Under the pieces are notes generated by a model that was not told the DNA's origin, ran no database searches, and worked only from the letters and a program-made list of their open reading frames with translations. Shown piece by piece: positions 1 through 6,757 of a stretch of DNA of 43,736 nucleotides. Source of the DNA: Tannerellaceae bacterium (GTDB taxonomy: Bacteria; Bacteroidota; Bacteroidia; Bacteroidales; Tannerellaceae); NCBI GenBank assembly GCA_031271045.1, contig JAISWO010000008.1:1-43736 (forward strand). Reading direction: 5' to 3'. How positions within the stretch are numbered: the stretch's first letter is position 1; each line of letters begins with the position of its first letter. A program made the translations under genes and the position numbers.

Positions 1-842
1 ACAACCATCACAGGCACTTTGATTGTGGCAATCACATCGCGCCAATCCCTTGCAAGATGTTCGCTCATGAGCCTTCCCAACATTTTCTGCCTGACGGACG
101 GATTGGGGTTAGGATTCAGGAAATTAAACATATTACGTTCGCGGTTGCCGAAATTGCTCGTATATGTTCGCATTTCTTCGTCTGTCCAGGATGGGTCAAC
201 AAGCAGGCAAGGAGGTTCGTCTCCCAGGATATACTTGATCACTTTGGACTGTCCGTAAATAGAGAAATAACACCAAGCGACGGAATTACCCATTGAATGT
301 CCAAATAGATGAAACCTGTCGATTCCTTCATGTTCCATCATTTCTTTAGCATCTGTTGCCAAGCGTTCAATATGATGCCCATACTCCGGCGAATCCGACT
401 TGCCCACCCAGCGGTAATCGAGGCAATAGATGGCGTATTTATCCTTAAGCCCGTCATAAAACCTGTCAAATCCGGCCGCTTCCTGTCCGAAACCCGGAAG
501 AACTACGATTGGGGTGCCGGAGCCTGCCGCGCGGTAATGTAAACGAACGCCGTCGGAGGTAGTGAAATACCGGTCTTCATCTGTCGCCTTGTTTGTTTGA
601 GCTTGAACATTGGAATATCCGGACAGGTACAGTGCAATAAATGTTACTCGCAATAAGAATGATAAACGGTCACCCACACCACAACTCGAACCGAAAGCCG
701 ACGGTTGGGGATTGTCATCTCCCGAACCACAGGATGAACCGGCAAATACCGGCTGATTGACGCCCATAAAACTTTGGACGCTACAACGGATAGTATACCT
801 ACCGGCATTTATCCATTCATTCAAAAAAATCAAATTTCTCAT
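1..842 (-). CDS. Alpha/beta hydrolase, exported, 3' end outside the window
   Basis: The minus strand is open from an ATG at 842 to the window edge, so the C-terminus is missing. The translation has the alpha/beta hydrolase layout: a beta-hairpin start (FTTSDGVRLHYRAAGSG), an oxyanion-type strand (PIVVLPGFGQEA) and a nucleophile elbow GHSMG near 283-300, where Ser is the expected catalytic residue. Before the mature domain is a hydrophobic stretch (LSFLLRVTFIALYLSGYSNVQAQ) that looks like a signal peptide, so the enzyme is probably periplasmic or surface-located. The start is uncertain. ATG 842 fits a promoter about 35 bp upstream but adds some 55 residues before the signal peptide; a GTG near 678 would put the signal peptide at the N-terminus. 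The substrate cannot be told. The gene is divergent from an HxlR regulator, which may control it. Confidence 0.75.
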   Translation of the reverse strand, partial: MRNLIFLNEWINAGRYTIRCSVQSFMGVNQPVFAGSSCGSGDDNPQPSAFGSSCGVGDRLSFLLRVTFIALYLSGYSNVQAQTNKATDEDRYFTTSDGVRLHYRAAGSGTPIVVLPGFGQEAAGFDRFYDGLKDKYAIYCLDYRWVGKSDSPEYGHHIERLATDAKEMMEHEGIDRFHLFGHSMGNSVAWCYFSIYGQSKVIKYILGDEPPCLLVDPSWTDEEMRTYTSNFGNRERNMFNFLNPNPNPSVRQKMLGRLMSEHLARDWRDVIATIKVPVMV

Positions 843-875
843 GTCATTTTAAATTTTAATTAGCACTATCGTTAC

Positions 876-898
876 CAAAAGTATTTTTGTTACATTTG
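876..898. promoter_or_regulatory. Back-to-back Bacteroidetes -7 elements
   Basis: TACATTTG at 891-898 on the + strand and TACTTTTG at 883-876 on the - strand both match the Bacteroidetes -7 consensus TAnnTTTG. They point away from each other and sit 7 bp apart. One would serve the HxlR regulator (start 1010), the other the hydrolase (start 842). No convincing -33 TTTG was seen for either. A regulator bound here could act on both genes. Confidence 0.45.
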
Positions 899-1009
899 CG
901 CCGTAAAAGTACGGTGGGTAATTTTATTATGCAAGAGGTAACTAATTAGTAATGAGGTTACAAAAAGGTTAGTATTGTTGGTTTTTAATGCGATAAAAGC
1001 GAAAAAAAG

Positions 1010-1372
1010 ATGAAAGAATTTTTACATGAGGGCACTTGTCCTATCCGCGACATCCTCAGCCGGCTTGGCGACAAGTGGTCATTGCTGGTTTTGGTAACCC
1101 TGAGCGCAAACGGTACGATGCGTTTCAGCGACATTCAAAAGTCTATCGGCGATATTTCGCAACGGATGTTGACGGTTACTTTACGCTCGTTGGAAGCCGA
1201 CGGGTTGGTGGTCAGGAAAATATATCCCGAAGTGCCGCCGCGTGTTGAATATTTCCTGACTCAAAAGGGACATTCACTCCTGCCGCATCTCGACAATCTT
1301 GTAACGTGGGCGGTAGAAAACATGCAGGAGATTGTGGCTTCACGAAAAAGGTACAATGAGAAAGAGGAGTGA
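1010..1372 (+). CDS. HxlR-family winged-helix transcriptional regulator
   Basis: The 120-residue protein is a typical HxlR (DUF24) regulator. It has the family's N-terminal Cys (TCPIRDILSRLGDKWSLLVL), the recognition region (FSDIQKSIGDISQRMLTVTL) and the wing (DGLVVRKIYPEVPPRVEYFLT). Length is normal for the family. HxlR proteins bind DNA as dimers and often respond to electrophiles or redox stress; Cys near residue 10 is the position that senses in some members, but that role is only inferred here. It is divergent from an exported hydrolase, a common arrangement for a local regulator and its target. Confidence 0.9.
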   Translation: MKEFLHEGTCPIRDILSRLGDKWSLLVLVTLSANGTMRFSDIQKSIGDISQRMLTVTLRSLEADGLVVRKIYPEVPPRVEYFLTQKGHSLLPHLDNLVTWAVENMQEIVASRKRYNEKEE

Positions 1373-1480
1373 GGTCGCCGGATTGTATTTTGAGGAGAAT
1401 AAGCGATATGTTTCGTTTATGTCATTACAGATCAATAAAATTTCCGGCAAGGTTACAGTTTTTTGATACCTGATATAATC

Positions 1481-1642
1481 TTATTTATTTTCAATTTTCA
1501 CCTCTGTTCCATTAACCTTAATCACTCTTTTTTCTTTGAATAAAAGCAGTTTATCCAAATATTCCTTACGCTCCATCCATTTTTCATCCGGCGAAGGCGT
1601 AAAGGATATTATCAAAACTGTATTTTTTGCATGTTTTGATAA
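1481..1642 (-). pseudogene. Orphan C-terminal coding fragment
   Basis: A minus-strand frame of 53 codons runs from just after a TGA at 1643-1645 to a TAA at 1481-1483. It contains FTPSPDEKWMERKEYLDKLL and then FKEKRVIKVNGTEVKIENK. Composition is protein-like (Lys/Glu-rich, charged end), but no sensible start codon exists apart from an internal Met. It may be the tail of a gene cut when the adjacent mobile element (1.6-4.3 kb) arrived. I do not recognise the family. The rest of the 1373-1607 gap shows nothing. Confidence 0.3.
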
Positions 1643-1643
1643 T
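1608..1643. repeat. 10-bp perfect inverted repeat, possible operator
   Basis: ATTATCAAAA (1608-1617) and TTTTGATAAT (1634-1643) are exact reverse complements separated by 16 bp. The right arm covers the -33 TTTG of the promoter that reads into the mobile-element genes, so a protein bound here could block it. It may equally be the edge of the inserted element. Confidence 0.45.
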
Positions 1644-1666
1644 CATCTTTTATCCGTATATTTTTG
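1635..1666 (+). promoter_or_regulatory. Promoter of the HTH-helicase-primase operon
   Basis: TTTG at 1635-1638, a 20-bp spacer and TATTTTTG at 1659-1666 match the Bacteroidetes TTTG-N19-21-TAnnTTTG promoter closely. Transcription would start near 1671-1673, exactly at the foot of a terminator-like hairpin. Confidence 0.55.
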
Positions 1667-1668
1667 TG

Positions 1669-1705
1669 GCTACTATTCACAAATCGAATAGTGGCTTTCT
1701 TTTTT
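1669..1705 (+). terminator. Terminator-like hairpin at the very 5' end of the leader
   Basis: GCTACTATTC (1669-1678) pairs with GAATAGTGGC (1686-1695) with one wobble position and a 7-nt loop, followed by TTTCTTTTTT (1696-1705). This is intrinsic-terminator geometry. Because it starts at the predicted transcription start, it may stop most transcripts after about 35 nt, act as an attenuator, or yield a short RNA. A role as terminator of upstream readthrough is also possible. Confidence 0.5.
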
Positions 1706-1748
1706 ATATGCCTGCAAGGAAAGAAAGTTTTACACAGGCAGGCATATA
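1705..1748 (+). promoter_or_regulatory. Second leader hairpin before the HTH gene
   Basis: TATATGCCTGC (1705-1715) and GCAGGCATATA (1738-1748) form a perfect 11-bp stem ending 9 nt before the ATG at 1758. The stem would lie over the ribosome landing zone, so translation control is plausible. With the preceding hairpin it makes a compact two-hairpin leader. Confidence 0.5.
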
Positions 1749-1757
1749 CATAAATAT

Positions 1758-2072
1758 ATGATAAACCTATTATCAATTATTCAAAACGAGAAAGCCAACA
1801 TCAAGTTGGAGATTACAGGTGAAGATTTATTAGTGTTTTCTAATGACCTGATCAACCGGGCAAAATCCGAACTATCTATTGAGATTGCAGAAGCTCGTAA
1901 AGAGCGTTATCTCACGAAAGAAGAGGTAAAGGGTATTTGCGGAGTATGTGATGCCACGCTTTGGCATTGGAACAAAAAAAATTACTTGAAAGTCATTAAA
2001 ATTGGCAACAAGGTACGCTATCGTATGTCGGATATCCGGCGGATTCTGGAAGAAAAAACCCCAAATCATTAA
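1758..2072 (+). CDS. Excisionase-like helix-turn-helix protein of a mobile element
   Basis: The 104-residue protein has an N-terminal helical region (1-48) followed by a HTH_17/MerR-like excisionase domain (about 50-98): YLTKEEVKGICGVCDATLWH, then IGNKVRYRMSDIRRI. Proteins of this type open the replication/excision modules of Bacteroides mobilizable transposons and related integrated elements, where they act as DNA-bending excision factors or as repressors. It is followed 4 bp later by the helicase gene, so the two are co-transcribed. The leader has a clear promoter and two hairpins. It is a good candidate for autoregulation through the upstream inverted repeats, though that is inferred from position only. 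Confidence 0.8.
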   Translation: MINLLSIIQNEKANIKLEITGEDLLVFSNDLINRAKSELSIEIAEARKERYLTKEEVKGICGVCDATLWHWNKKNYLKVIKIGNKVRYRMSDIRRILEEKTPNH

Positions 2073-2076
2073 GCCC

Positions 2077-3285
2077 ATGAAAAAAGAAAACGATTCAGGT
2101 TGCTATATCCGTGTCGGCACAACCCTTTACAAGATAGTCCGACGTCCGCTTATCAGTGGTGATTTCATTGAAGAACGCCAGATATGGAATTACGAAACGC
2201 TTCGTCAGGATCATTCCAAGGATTTCATCTCGCAGATTGAGAAGTATGACGGTTTCTGTTCCGTACCCGACCATATCCATTACAGACGTACCATCGGTAC
2301 GTTCCTGAACAGGTATGATCCTGTAAACTACCAACCTACAGCAGGAGATTGCCAGTTGACGCTGAAGTTCTTCCGCCATATTTTCGGTGAACAGTTAGAG
2401 ATGGGACTGGACTATATTCAGTTACTCTATCTTAAACCCTTGATAAAGCTCCCCATCATATTGTTGGTTTCCGTTGAGCGCAACACAGGTAAAACGACGT
2501 TCCTGAATTATCTCAAAGCCATCTTTGCCGGCAACATGACGTTCAATACGAACGAAGATTTCCATAGCCAATTCAATTCCGACTGGGCACACAAACTGCT
2601 GGTTGGCGTGGACGAAGCCTTACTCGACAGGCGTGAAGACTCCGAACGGATCAAGAACCTGAGCACGGCGCTCTCCTATAAAGCGGAAGCCAAAGGAAAG
2701 GACAGATATGAGATTGATTTCTTTACCAAATTTATCTTGTGTTCCAACAATGAACACTGTCCCATTATCATTGAGCCGGGTGAAACGCGCTATTGGGTGC
2801 GTAAAATCCATACGATAGCAGAAAAGGACGTGAAAATGCTGTCGAAGCTGAAGAAAGAAATTCCTCAATTCCTGTATCTTTTATTAAACAGGGAATTAAG
2901 CTCCCGACAGGAATCTCGTATGTGGTTCAGGCATGATTTGCTGGTCACGGATGCCCTCCGCAAAATCATTACCTATAATCGAGGAAAGGTTGAGATTGAA
3001 ATGTGCCATCTTATTTCCGAACTCATACAGATAAAGGAATTGGAGGAGTACAAATTTTCGGTCAATGACATGCTCGGTATGCTGAAGCGTCTTTCCATCC
3101 AGACGGAAGCCAATCAGATACGGAAGATCCTGCAGGAGAAATGGAAATTGTCACCCAAACCGCCTACCTATTATACCGCTTATTTGTTCGGGTTCAACGG
3201 AGAAATCCAAACCATTCCCGATCGGGTGGCAAGGGTCTATTGTGTCACTCAAAGACAATTGGACGAAATCATGTCAGCCTGTTAG
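2077..3285 (+). CDS. Primase-helicase (DUF5906/SF3-like ATPase) of a mobile element
   Basis: The start at 2077 (MKKENDSGCYIRVG) is preferred over an upstream ATG at 2002 because it avoids a long overlap with the HTH gene, giving 402 residues. An ATPase core is visible: Walker A SVERNTGKTTFLNYL, Walker B LLVGVDEALLD and a sensor strand FILCSNNE. This matches the virulence-associated E/DUF5906 helicases that phages and mobilizable elements use to unwind their origin. It sits between an excisionase-like gene and a CHC2/Toprim primase, which is the usual replication cassette. No frameshift is apparent, so it may still be functional although integrase and mobilisation genes are absent nearby. Confidence 0.8.
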   Translation: MKKENDSGCYIRVGTTLYKIVRRPLISGDFIEERQIWNYETLRQDHSKDFISQIEKYDGFCSVPDHIHYRRTIGTFLNRYDPVNYQPTAGDCQLTLKFFRHIFGEQLEMGLDYIQLLYLKPLIKLPIILLVSVERNTGKTTFLNYLKAIFAGNMTFNTNEDFHSQFNSDWAHKLLVGVDEALLDRREDSERIKNLSTALSYKAEAKGKDRYEIDFFTKFILCSNNEHCPIIIEPGETRYWVRKIHTIAEKDVKMLSKLKKEIPQFLYLLLNRELSSRQESRMWFRHDLLVTDALRKIITYNRGKVEIEMCHLISELIQIKELEEYKFSVNDMLGMLKRLSIQTEANQIRKILQEKWKLSPKPPTYYTAYLFGFNGEIQTIPDRVARVYCVTQRQLDEIMSAC

Positions 3286-3337
3286 GTCAATAAACCGATT
3301 TATAACACTTATCAGACCTAACAAAATTCTTATAAAA

Positions 3338-4210
3338 ATGACATTTGAAGAAATAAACAAGATGCCTATCCGGGAGTATTTAGCAGGATTGAATTACCAA
3401 CCGGCCAAAGAATACGGTTATTATGGCATGTTCCGTTGTCCGTTCCGCGACGACCGGAACGCAAGTTTCAAAGTGGATTATAGCCGGAATCTGTGGTATG
3501 ACTTCGGAATAAATGAAGGAGGCAGTTTCATCGACCTTATAATGAAATTGGAAAACTGTACATTCAAAGAAGCTGTTAACCGATTTGAAGGAAAATGTGC
3601 AGACATACGAATAAACAAATCTGCAAACATTTTTCTTTCACCGGTTGAACAGGAACGGATAAACTCAGTTATAGACATTTTCCAAGTCACGCATCCTCAA
3701 TTAATTGTTTGGCTTCAGGAGCGGAAGATTGAACCGAACCTGGCAAACCTGTATTGCAGGGAAATACATTACCGGAACCGGGGTAAGGATTATTTCTCCA
3801 TCGGCTTCGGGAACGACAAAGGAGGATATGAATTGAGCAGCCCTTCCGGCTTCAAAGGATGTATCCCACCGAAAGATATTACCACTATCTCAAACAACCG
3901 GGATGTTTGTCTGGTCTTTGAAGGCTTTTGGGACTTTTTGTCGTACCTTGCCTTGCAGAAAGCCGGGAAGACGAAACATGACGTTGCCATTCTCAATTCA
4001 GTCGCCAATGTTCAAAAAGCATTGCCGTTTCTCAAAACCCACCGGGAAGTGTATACTTATCTGGACAACGATAATGCCGGAGTAATGGCAACTCAGGTGA
4101 TCCGGAAAGCTTGCATAACTGTCTTTGACCGGTCGGTACGGTATGCCGGATTCAAAGATCTAAACGATTACTTGAGGAACAAACCGGTAGTCACAAAAGA
4201 TATTGATTAA
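3338..4210 (+). CDS. CHC2-zinc-finger/Toprim DNA primase of a mobile element
   Basis: Start 3338 (MTFEEINKMPIREYLAGL) is chosen over 3242, which lies inside the helicase gene. The 290-residue protein has an N-terminal CHC2-like domain (MFRCPFRDDRNASFKV, then NLWYDFGINEGGSFIDL), though the zinc ligands appear incomplete, as is common in plasmid and transposon primases. A Toprim domain follows, with the glutamate motif LVFEGFWDFLSYLAL and the DxD-type motif YLDNDNAGVMA. It would make primers for element replication. It ends the cassette, and a long hairpin follows directly. Confidence 0.8.
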   Translation: MTFEEINKMPIREYLAGLNYQPAKEYGYYGMFRCPFRDDRNASFKVDYSRNLWYDFGINEGGSFIDLIMKLENCTFKEAVNRFEGKCADIRINKSANIFLSPVEQERINSVIDIFQVTHPQLIVWLQERKIEPNLANLYCREIHYRNRGKDYFSIGFGNDKGGYELSSPSGFKGCIPPKDITTISNNRDVCLVFEGFWDFLSYLALQKAGKTKHDVAILNSVANVQKALPFLKTHREVYTYLDNDNAGVMATQVIRKACITVFDRSVRYAGFKDLNDYLRNKPVVTKDID

Positions 4211-4215
4211 AGAAG

Positions 4216-4285
4216 GCAGAAAATGAGAGCGTAAGAGGAGAAATATTTCTTGTCCTTAAAATATTTCTCCCTCTCATTTGTCTGC
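4216..4285. repeat. 70-nt nested hairpin at the right end of the mobile remnant
   Basis: Two nested inverted repeats share a centre. The outer arms are GCAGAAAATGAGAG (4216-4229) and CTCTCATTTGTCTGC (4271-4285). The inner arms GGAGAAATATTT (4237-4248) and AAATATTTCTCC (4259-4270) are perfect over 12 bp. No T-run follows, so it is not a standard terminator. It could be a transcript-ending structure, an element end, or a small non-autonomous repeat. Confidence 0.6.
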
Positions 4286-4316
4286 ATAAATAGAGAATAA
4301 CATAAAACGATCAACA

Positions 4317-4595
4317 ATGAATGTCGTATATATCAGTATCGGAATAGTAATCTCACTGTGGATTTTCGGCAACCTGCACCGCAGGCGGAAGCGTAGGGGG
4401 AAAATCATCCATGTTGTTGAAAATCATTGTACCGGATGCCGGCGTTGCATCAAAAGATGCACGCGCAGCGTTTTGGAAATGATAGAAGATGAAACCGGAA
4501 TACATGCCACAGTGAAATATCCCGGCAAGTGCACCGCCTGCGGCGACTGCCTGGGTAAGTGCAAATTCAATGCTTTGAAATTAATCGAACGGTAA
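4317..4595 (+). CDS. Membrane-anchored 4Fe-4S ferredoxin-like protein
   Basis: The 92-residue protein has one N-terminal membrane helix (VVYISIGIVISLWIFGNL), a positive cluster (HRRRKRRGK, which suggests the rest is cytoplasmic), and two full ferredoxin motifs CxxCxxCxxxC (CTGCRRCIKRC and CTACGDCLGKC). It should carry two [4Fe-4S] clusters and pass electrons at the inner face of the membrane. Partner enzymes are not encoded nearby. It is 19 bp from the next gene and probably in one operon with the small membrane protein and the ECF sigma factor, so a role in redox sensing or response is an inference. Confidence 0.8.
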   Translation: MNVVYISIGIVISLWIFGNLHRRRKRRGKIIHVVENHCTGCRRCIKRCTRSVLEMIEDETGIHATVKYPGKCTACGDCLGKCKFNALKLIER

Positions 4596-4614
4596 CATTA
4601 AAAATGAAATAGTT

Positions 4615-4956
4615 ATGAAAAGAAGTTTGCATATCACCTGGCATTTATTGTTAGGATTAGCCGCGGTAGGCGGATTCGGCGGCATCGTACAGTTGCTGTG
4701 GAACGCTTTGCTACCGCAGATTCTCGGAATCGCTACCATTAGCTTTTGGCAGGCATTGGGATTATTTGCGTTGTGTCGTATTTTGTTCGGCAGTTTTGGA
4801 GGCAGACATTGGATGGGTCATGCTCACACTCATTTTCACAACAACATTATCCGTGAAAAATGGATGAGCATGACGCCCGAAGAACGCAAAAAGTTTATCC
4901 AAAACCGCCATCATTTCAATCATGGTTTTAACCAGGAACCTGAAAAGATAAATTGA
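4615..4956 (+). CDS. Small His-rich membrane protein of unknown function
   Basis: The 113-residue protein has two predicted membrane helices (about 9-32 and 42-60) and a hydrophilic tail rich in His (WMGHAHTHFHNN, then NRHHFNHGFNQ) with the phrase MTPEERKKF, which resembles parts of periplasmic metal-stress proteins of the Spy/CpxP type. Metal binding is therefore conceivable but not shown. The stop codon is 1 bp from the start of the sigma factor gene, so translation is likely coupled. It could work as the sigma factor's membrane partner, since no classical anti-sigma gene is present. Confidence 0.6.
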   Translation: MKRSLHITWHLLLGLAAVGGFGGIVQLLWNALLPQILGIATISFWQALGLFALCRILFGSFGGRHWMGHAHTHFHNNIIREKWMSMTPEERKKFIQNRHHFNHGFNQEPEKIN

Positions 4957-4957
4957 C

Positions 4958-5524
4958 GTGACGGAGGTAAACAACGACAACATCGAGAAACTGATTGCAG
5001 AATATCAACCGCAGATCAAATCCTTTATCCGCAAACGAGTAGAGAACAAGGAAGATGCGGAAGATATTCTGCAAGACGTTTTTTATCAATTCGTAAAAAC
5101 AGTCCATACCTCCATGAATCCGATTGAACAGGTAGCGGCATGGCTGTATCGCGTGACAAAACATACGATTATCAATCATGGAAAAAAGAGGCATGAAAAA
5201 ACGTTCGCTTACCCGAACAATGAAAGTGACGAAGAGATACTAAAAGATTTTTCAGACGTTCTGTTCAACAACGAAGTTGCGCCTTCACCCGAAACGGAAT
5301 ATCTGCGCTCATTGGTTTGGACAGAATTAGAAAACGCCCTTGCAGACCTGCCTCACGAGCAGCGTGCAATTTATGAACTAACAGAATTTGACGACATACC
5401 CATAAAAAAAATCGCCCAAACAACCGGCGTTCCCATTAACACATTACTTTCGCGAAAACACTATGCCGTATTGCATTTACGCAGACGGATGAAGCAATTG
5501 TATTATGAAGTCCTTTACTTGTAG
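4958..5524 (+). CDS. ECF-type RNA polymerase sigma factor
   Basis: The 188-residue protein has region 2 (AEYQPQIKSFIRKRVENK, then EDAEDILQDVFYQFVKT) and region 4 (LADLPHEQRAIYELTEF, then IPIKKIAQTTGVPINTLLSR). It would direct RNA polymerase to a small regulon. The start is a GTG one base after the upstream stop codon; an internal start is unlikely because region 2 begins at once. A FecR or other anti-sigma gene would normally follow, but here the next features are a repeat array and dinB. The co-transcribed ferredoxin and His-rich membrane protein are thus the best candidates for signal input. Confidence 0.85.
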   Translation: MTEVNNDNIEKLIAEYQPQIKSFIRKRVENKEDAEDILQDVFYQFVKTVHTSMNPIEQVAAWLYRVTKHTIINHGKKRHEKTFAYPNNESDEEILKDFSDVLFNNEVAPSPETEYLRSLVWTELENALADLPHEQRAIYELTEFDDIPIKKIAQTTGVPINTLLSRKHYAVLHLRRRMKQLYYEVLYL

Positions 5525-5548
5525 ACAAACCATACAAATAATAATGCT

Positions 5549-5639
5549 GCACACGATCGTTGTGTAGCATTGCACACGATCGTTGTGTAGCGTTGCACAC
5601 GATCGTTGTGCAGCGTTGCACAACAACGTTGTGCAATTC
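5549..5639. repeat. 23-bp palindromic repeat array (four units)
   Basis: Units begin at 5549, 5572, 5595 and 5618. The first three are nearly identical (GCACACGATCGTTGTG, then a variable tail); the fourth (GCACAACAACGTTGTGC) is diverged but remains palindromic. Each contains GCACA...TGTGC around CGATCG or AACGTT. The array lies between the sigma gene and the dinB promoter. It could be an operator cluster or a repeat of the same class as the other arrays in this window. Confidence 0.8.
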
Positions 5640-5665
5640 GTATCACACTCACGCTGTACTATGCT

Positions 5666-5673
5666 TATCTTTG
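5666..5673 (+). promoter_or_regulatory. -7 element of dinB
   Basis: TATCTTTG matches TAnnTTTG and ends 7 bp before the dinB ATG (5681). Transcription would begin at or next to the start codon, giving a leaderless or nearly leaderless mRNA. No clear -33 was seen. Confidence 0.45.
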
Positions 5674-5680
5674 TAGCGCG

Positions 5681-6757
5681 ATGCGGAAAATCATACACAT
5701 TGATATGGACGCCTTCTACGCCTCTGTCGAGCAGCGGGATTTCCCCGAATACCGGGGCAAGCCGCTGGCCGTAGGTCATCCGGAAGCGCGAGGAGTGGTA
5801 GCAGCAGCCAGCTACGAAGCCAGGCGCTATGGCATACGGTCGGCCATGCCGTCGAAGATCGCCCTCAGGAAATGCCCCCACTTGATCTTCGCTCCTCCCC
5901 GCTTTGAAGTATACAGGGAAGTATCTGCCCAGATCATGGACATTTTCCAGGAATATACCGCCCTGGTAGAACCTTTGTCTTTGGACGAAGCCTTCCTGGA
6001 TGTGACGGAGAATCATAAACAGATGGCCTCCGCCACGCTTATCGCCAGGGAGATCAAACAACGCATCACCGAACAGACCCGCCTGACGGCCTCTGCCGGC
6101 GTTTCCTTCAATAAGTTCCTGGCCAAGATAGCGTCGGATTACAGGAAACCCGATGGATTGTATGTCATCCGTCCGCAGGAAGCGGAAGCCTTTGTCGAAT
6201 CATTGGAGATTGAGCGTTTCTTCGGCGTCGGCAAGGTGACGGCCCAGAAGATGCACCGGATGGGTATTCATACCGGAGCAGACCTCAAGCTCTTTAGCGA
6301 AGAACGTCTCGTGCAGCATTTCGGAAAGGCCGGACATGCGTATTACGAGAATGCCCACGCCATCGACAACCGGGAGGTCAATCCTCACCGGGTACGCAAA
6401 TCCGTCGGAGCCGAGAATACGTTTGAAACAGACCTGGAGGCCTCCATAAAGATGACCATGGAGCTCTATCATATCGCCCGCAAGGTGTGGGAACGCATCG
6501 AGGAGGACCGGTTTTACGGACGCACCATCACGTTGAAGATTAAATATATGGATTTTGAAATCATTACCCGCAGCCGGAGCCTTCCTTCGCCCGTCAACCA
6601 CTTCCGCATCTTCTGGGATACGGCCAAAGAGATGCTCAGCCACATTGATACCGACAAAAAAAAGGTACGCCTGATGGGACTGAGCATCAGTCATAATGAA
6701 GACGATGCACCATTCCCGCCAGGCGGTATCCAGTTGAAATTGGAATTTAAAGATTAA
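5681..6757 (+). CDS. dinB: DNA polymerase IV (Y-family translesion polymerase)
   Basis: The 358-residue protein begins MRKIIHIDMDAFYASVEQRD, with catalytic D8 and steric-gate residues F12-Y13. The second acidic motif SLDEAFLD supplies D102 and E103. The helix-hairpin-helix region (FFGVGKVTAQKMHRMGI) and the little-finger domain follow in normal order and length. It copies past DNA lesions with low fidelity. The chosen start is the conserved one; an upstream ATG at 5606 lies in the repeat array. The gene ends convergently with the V-ATPase K subunit gene, overlapping it by 4 bp. No SOS box was recognised; the 23-bp palindrome array upstream is the only visible regulatory candidate. Confidence 0.95.
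   Translation: MRKIIHIDMDAFYASVEQRDFPEYRGKPLAVGHPEARGVVAAASYEARRYGIRSAMPSKIALRKCPHLIFAPPRFEVYREVSAQIMDIFQEYTALVEPLSLDEAFLDVTENHKQMASATLIAREIKQRITEQTRLTASAGVSFNKFLAKIASDYRKPDGLYVIRPQEAEAFVESLEIERFFGVGKVTAQKMHRMGIHTGADLKLFSEERLVQHFGKAGHAYYENAHAIDNREVNPHRVRKSVGAENTFETDLEASIKMTMELYHIARKVWERIEEDRFYGRTITLKIKYMDFEIITRSRSLPSPVNHFRIFWDTAKEMLSHIDTDKKKVRLMGLSISHNEDDAPFPPGGIQLKLEFKD

Noticed and set aside
5549-5639. CRISPR array
   Set aside because: Only four units of 23 bp with no spacers.
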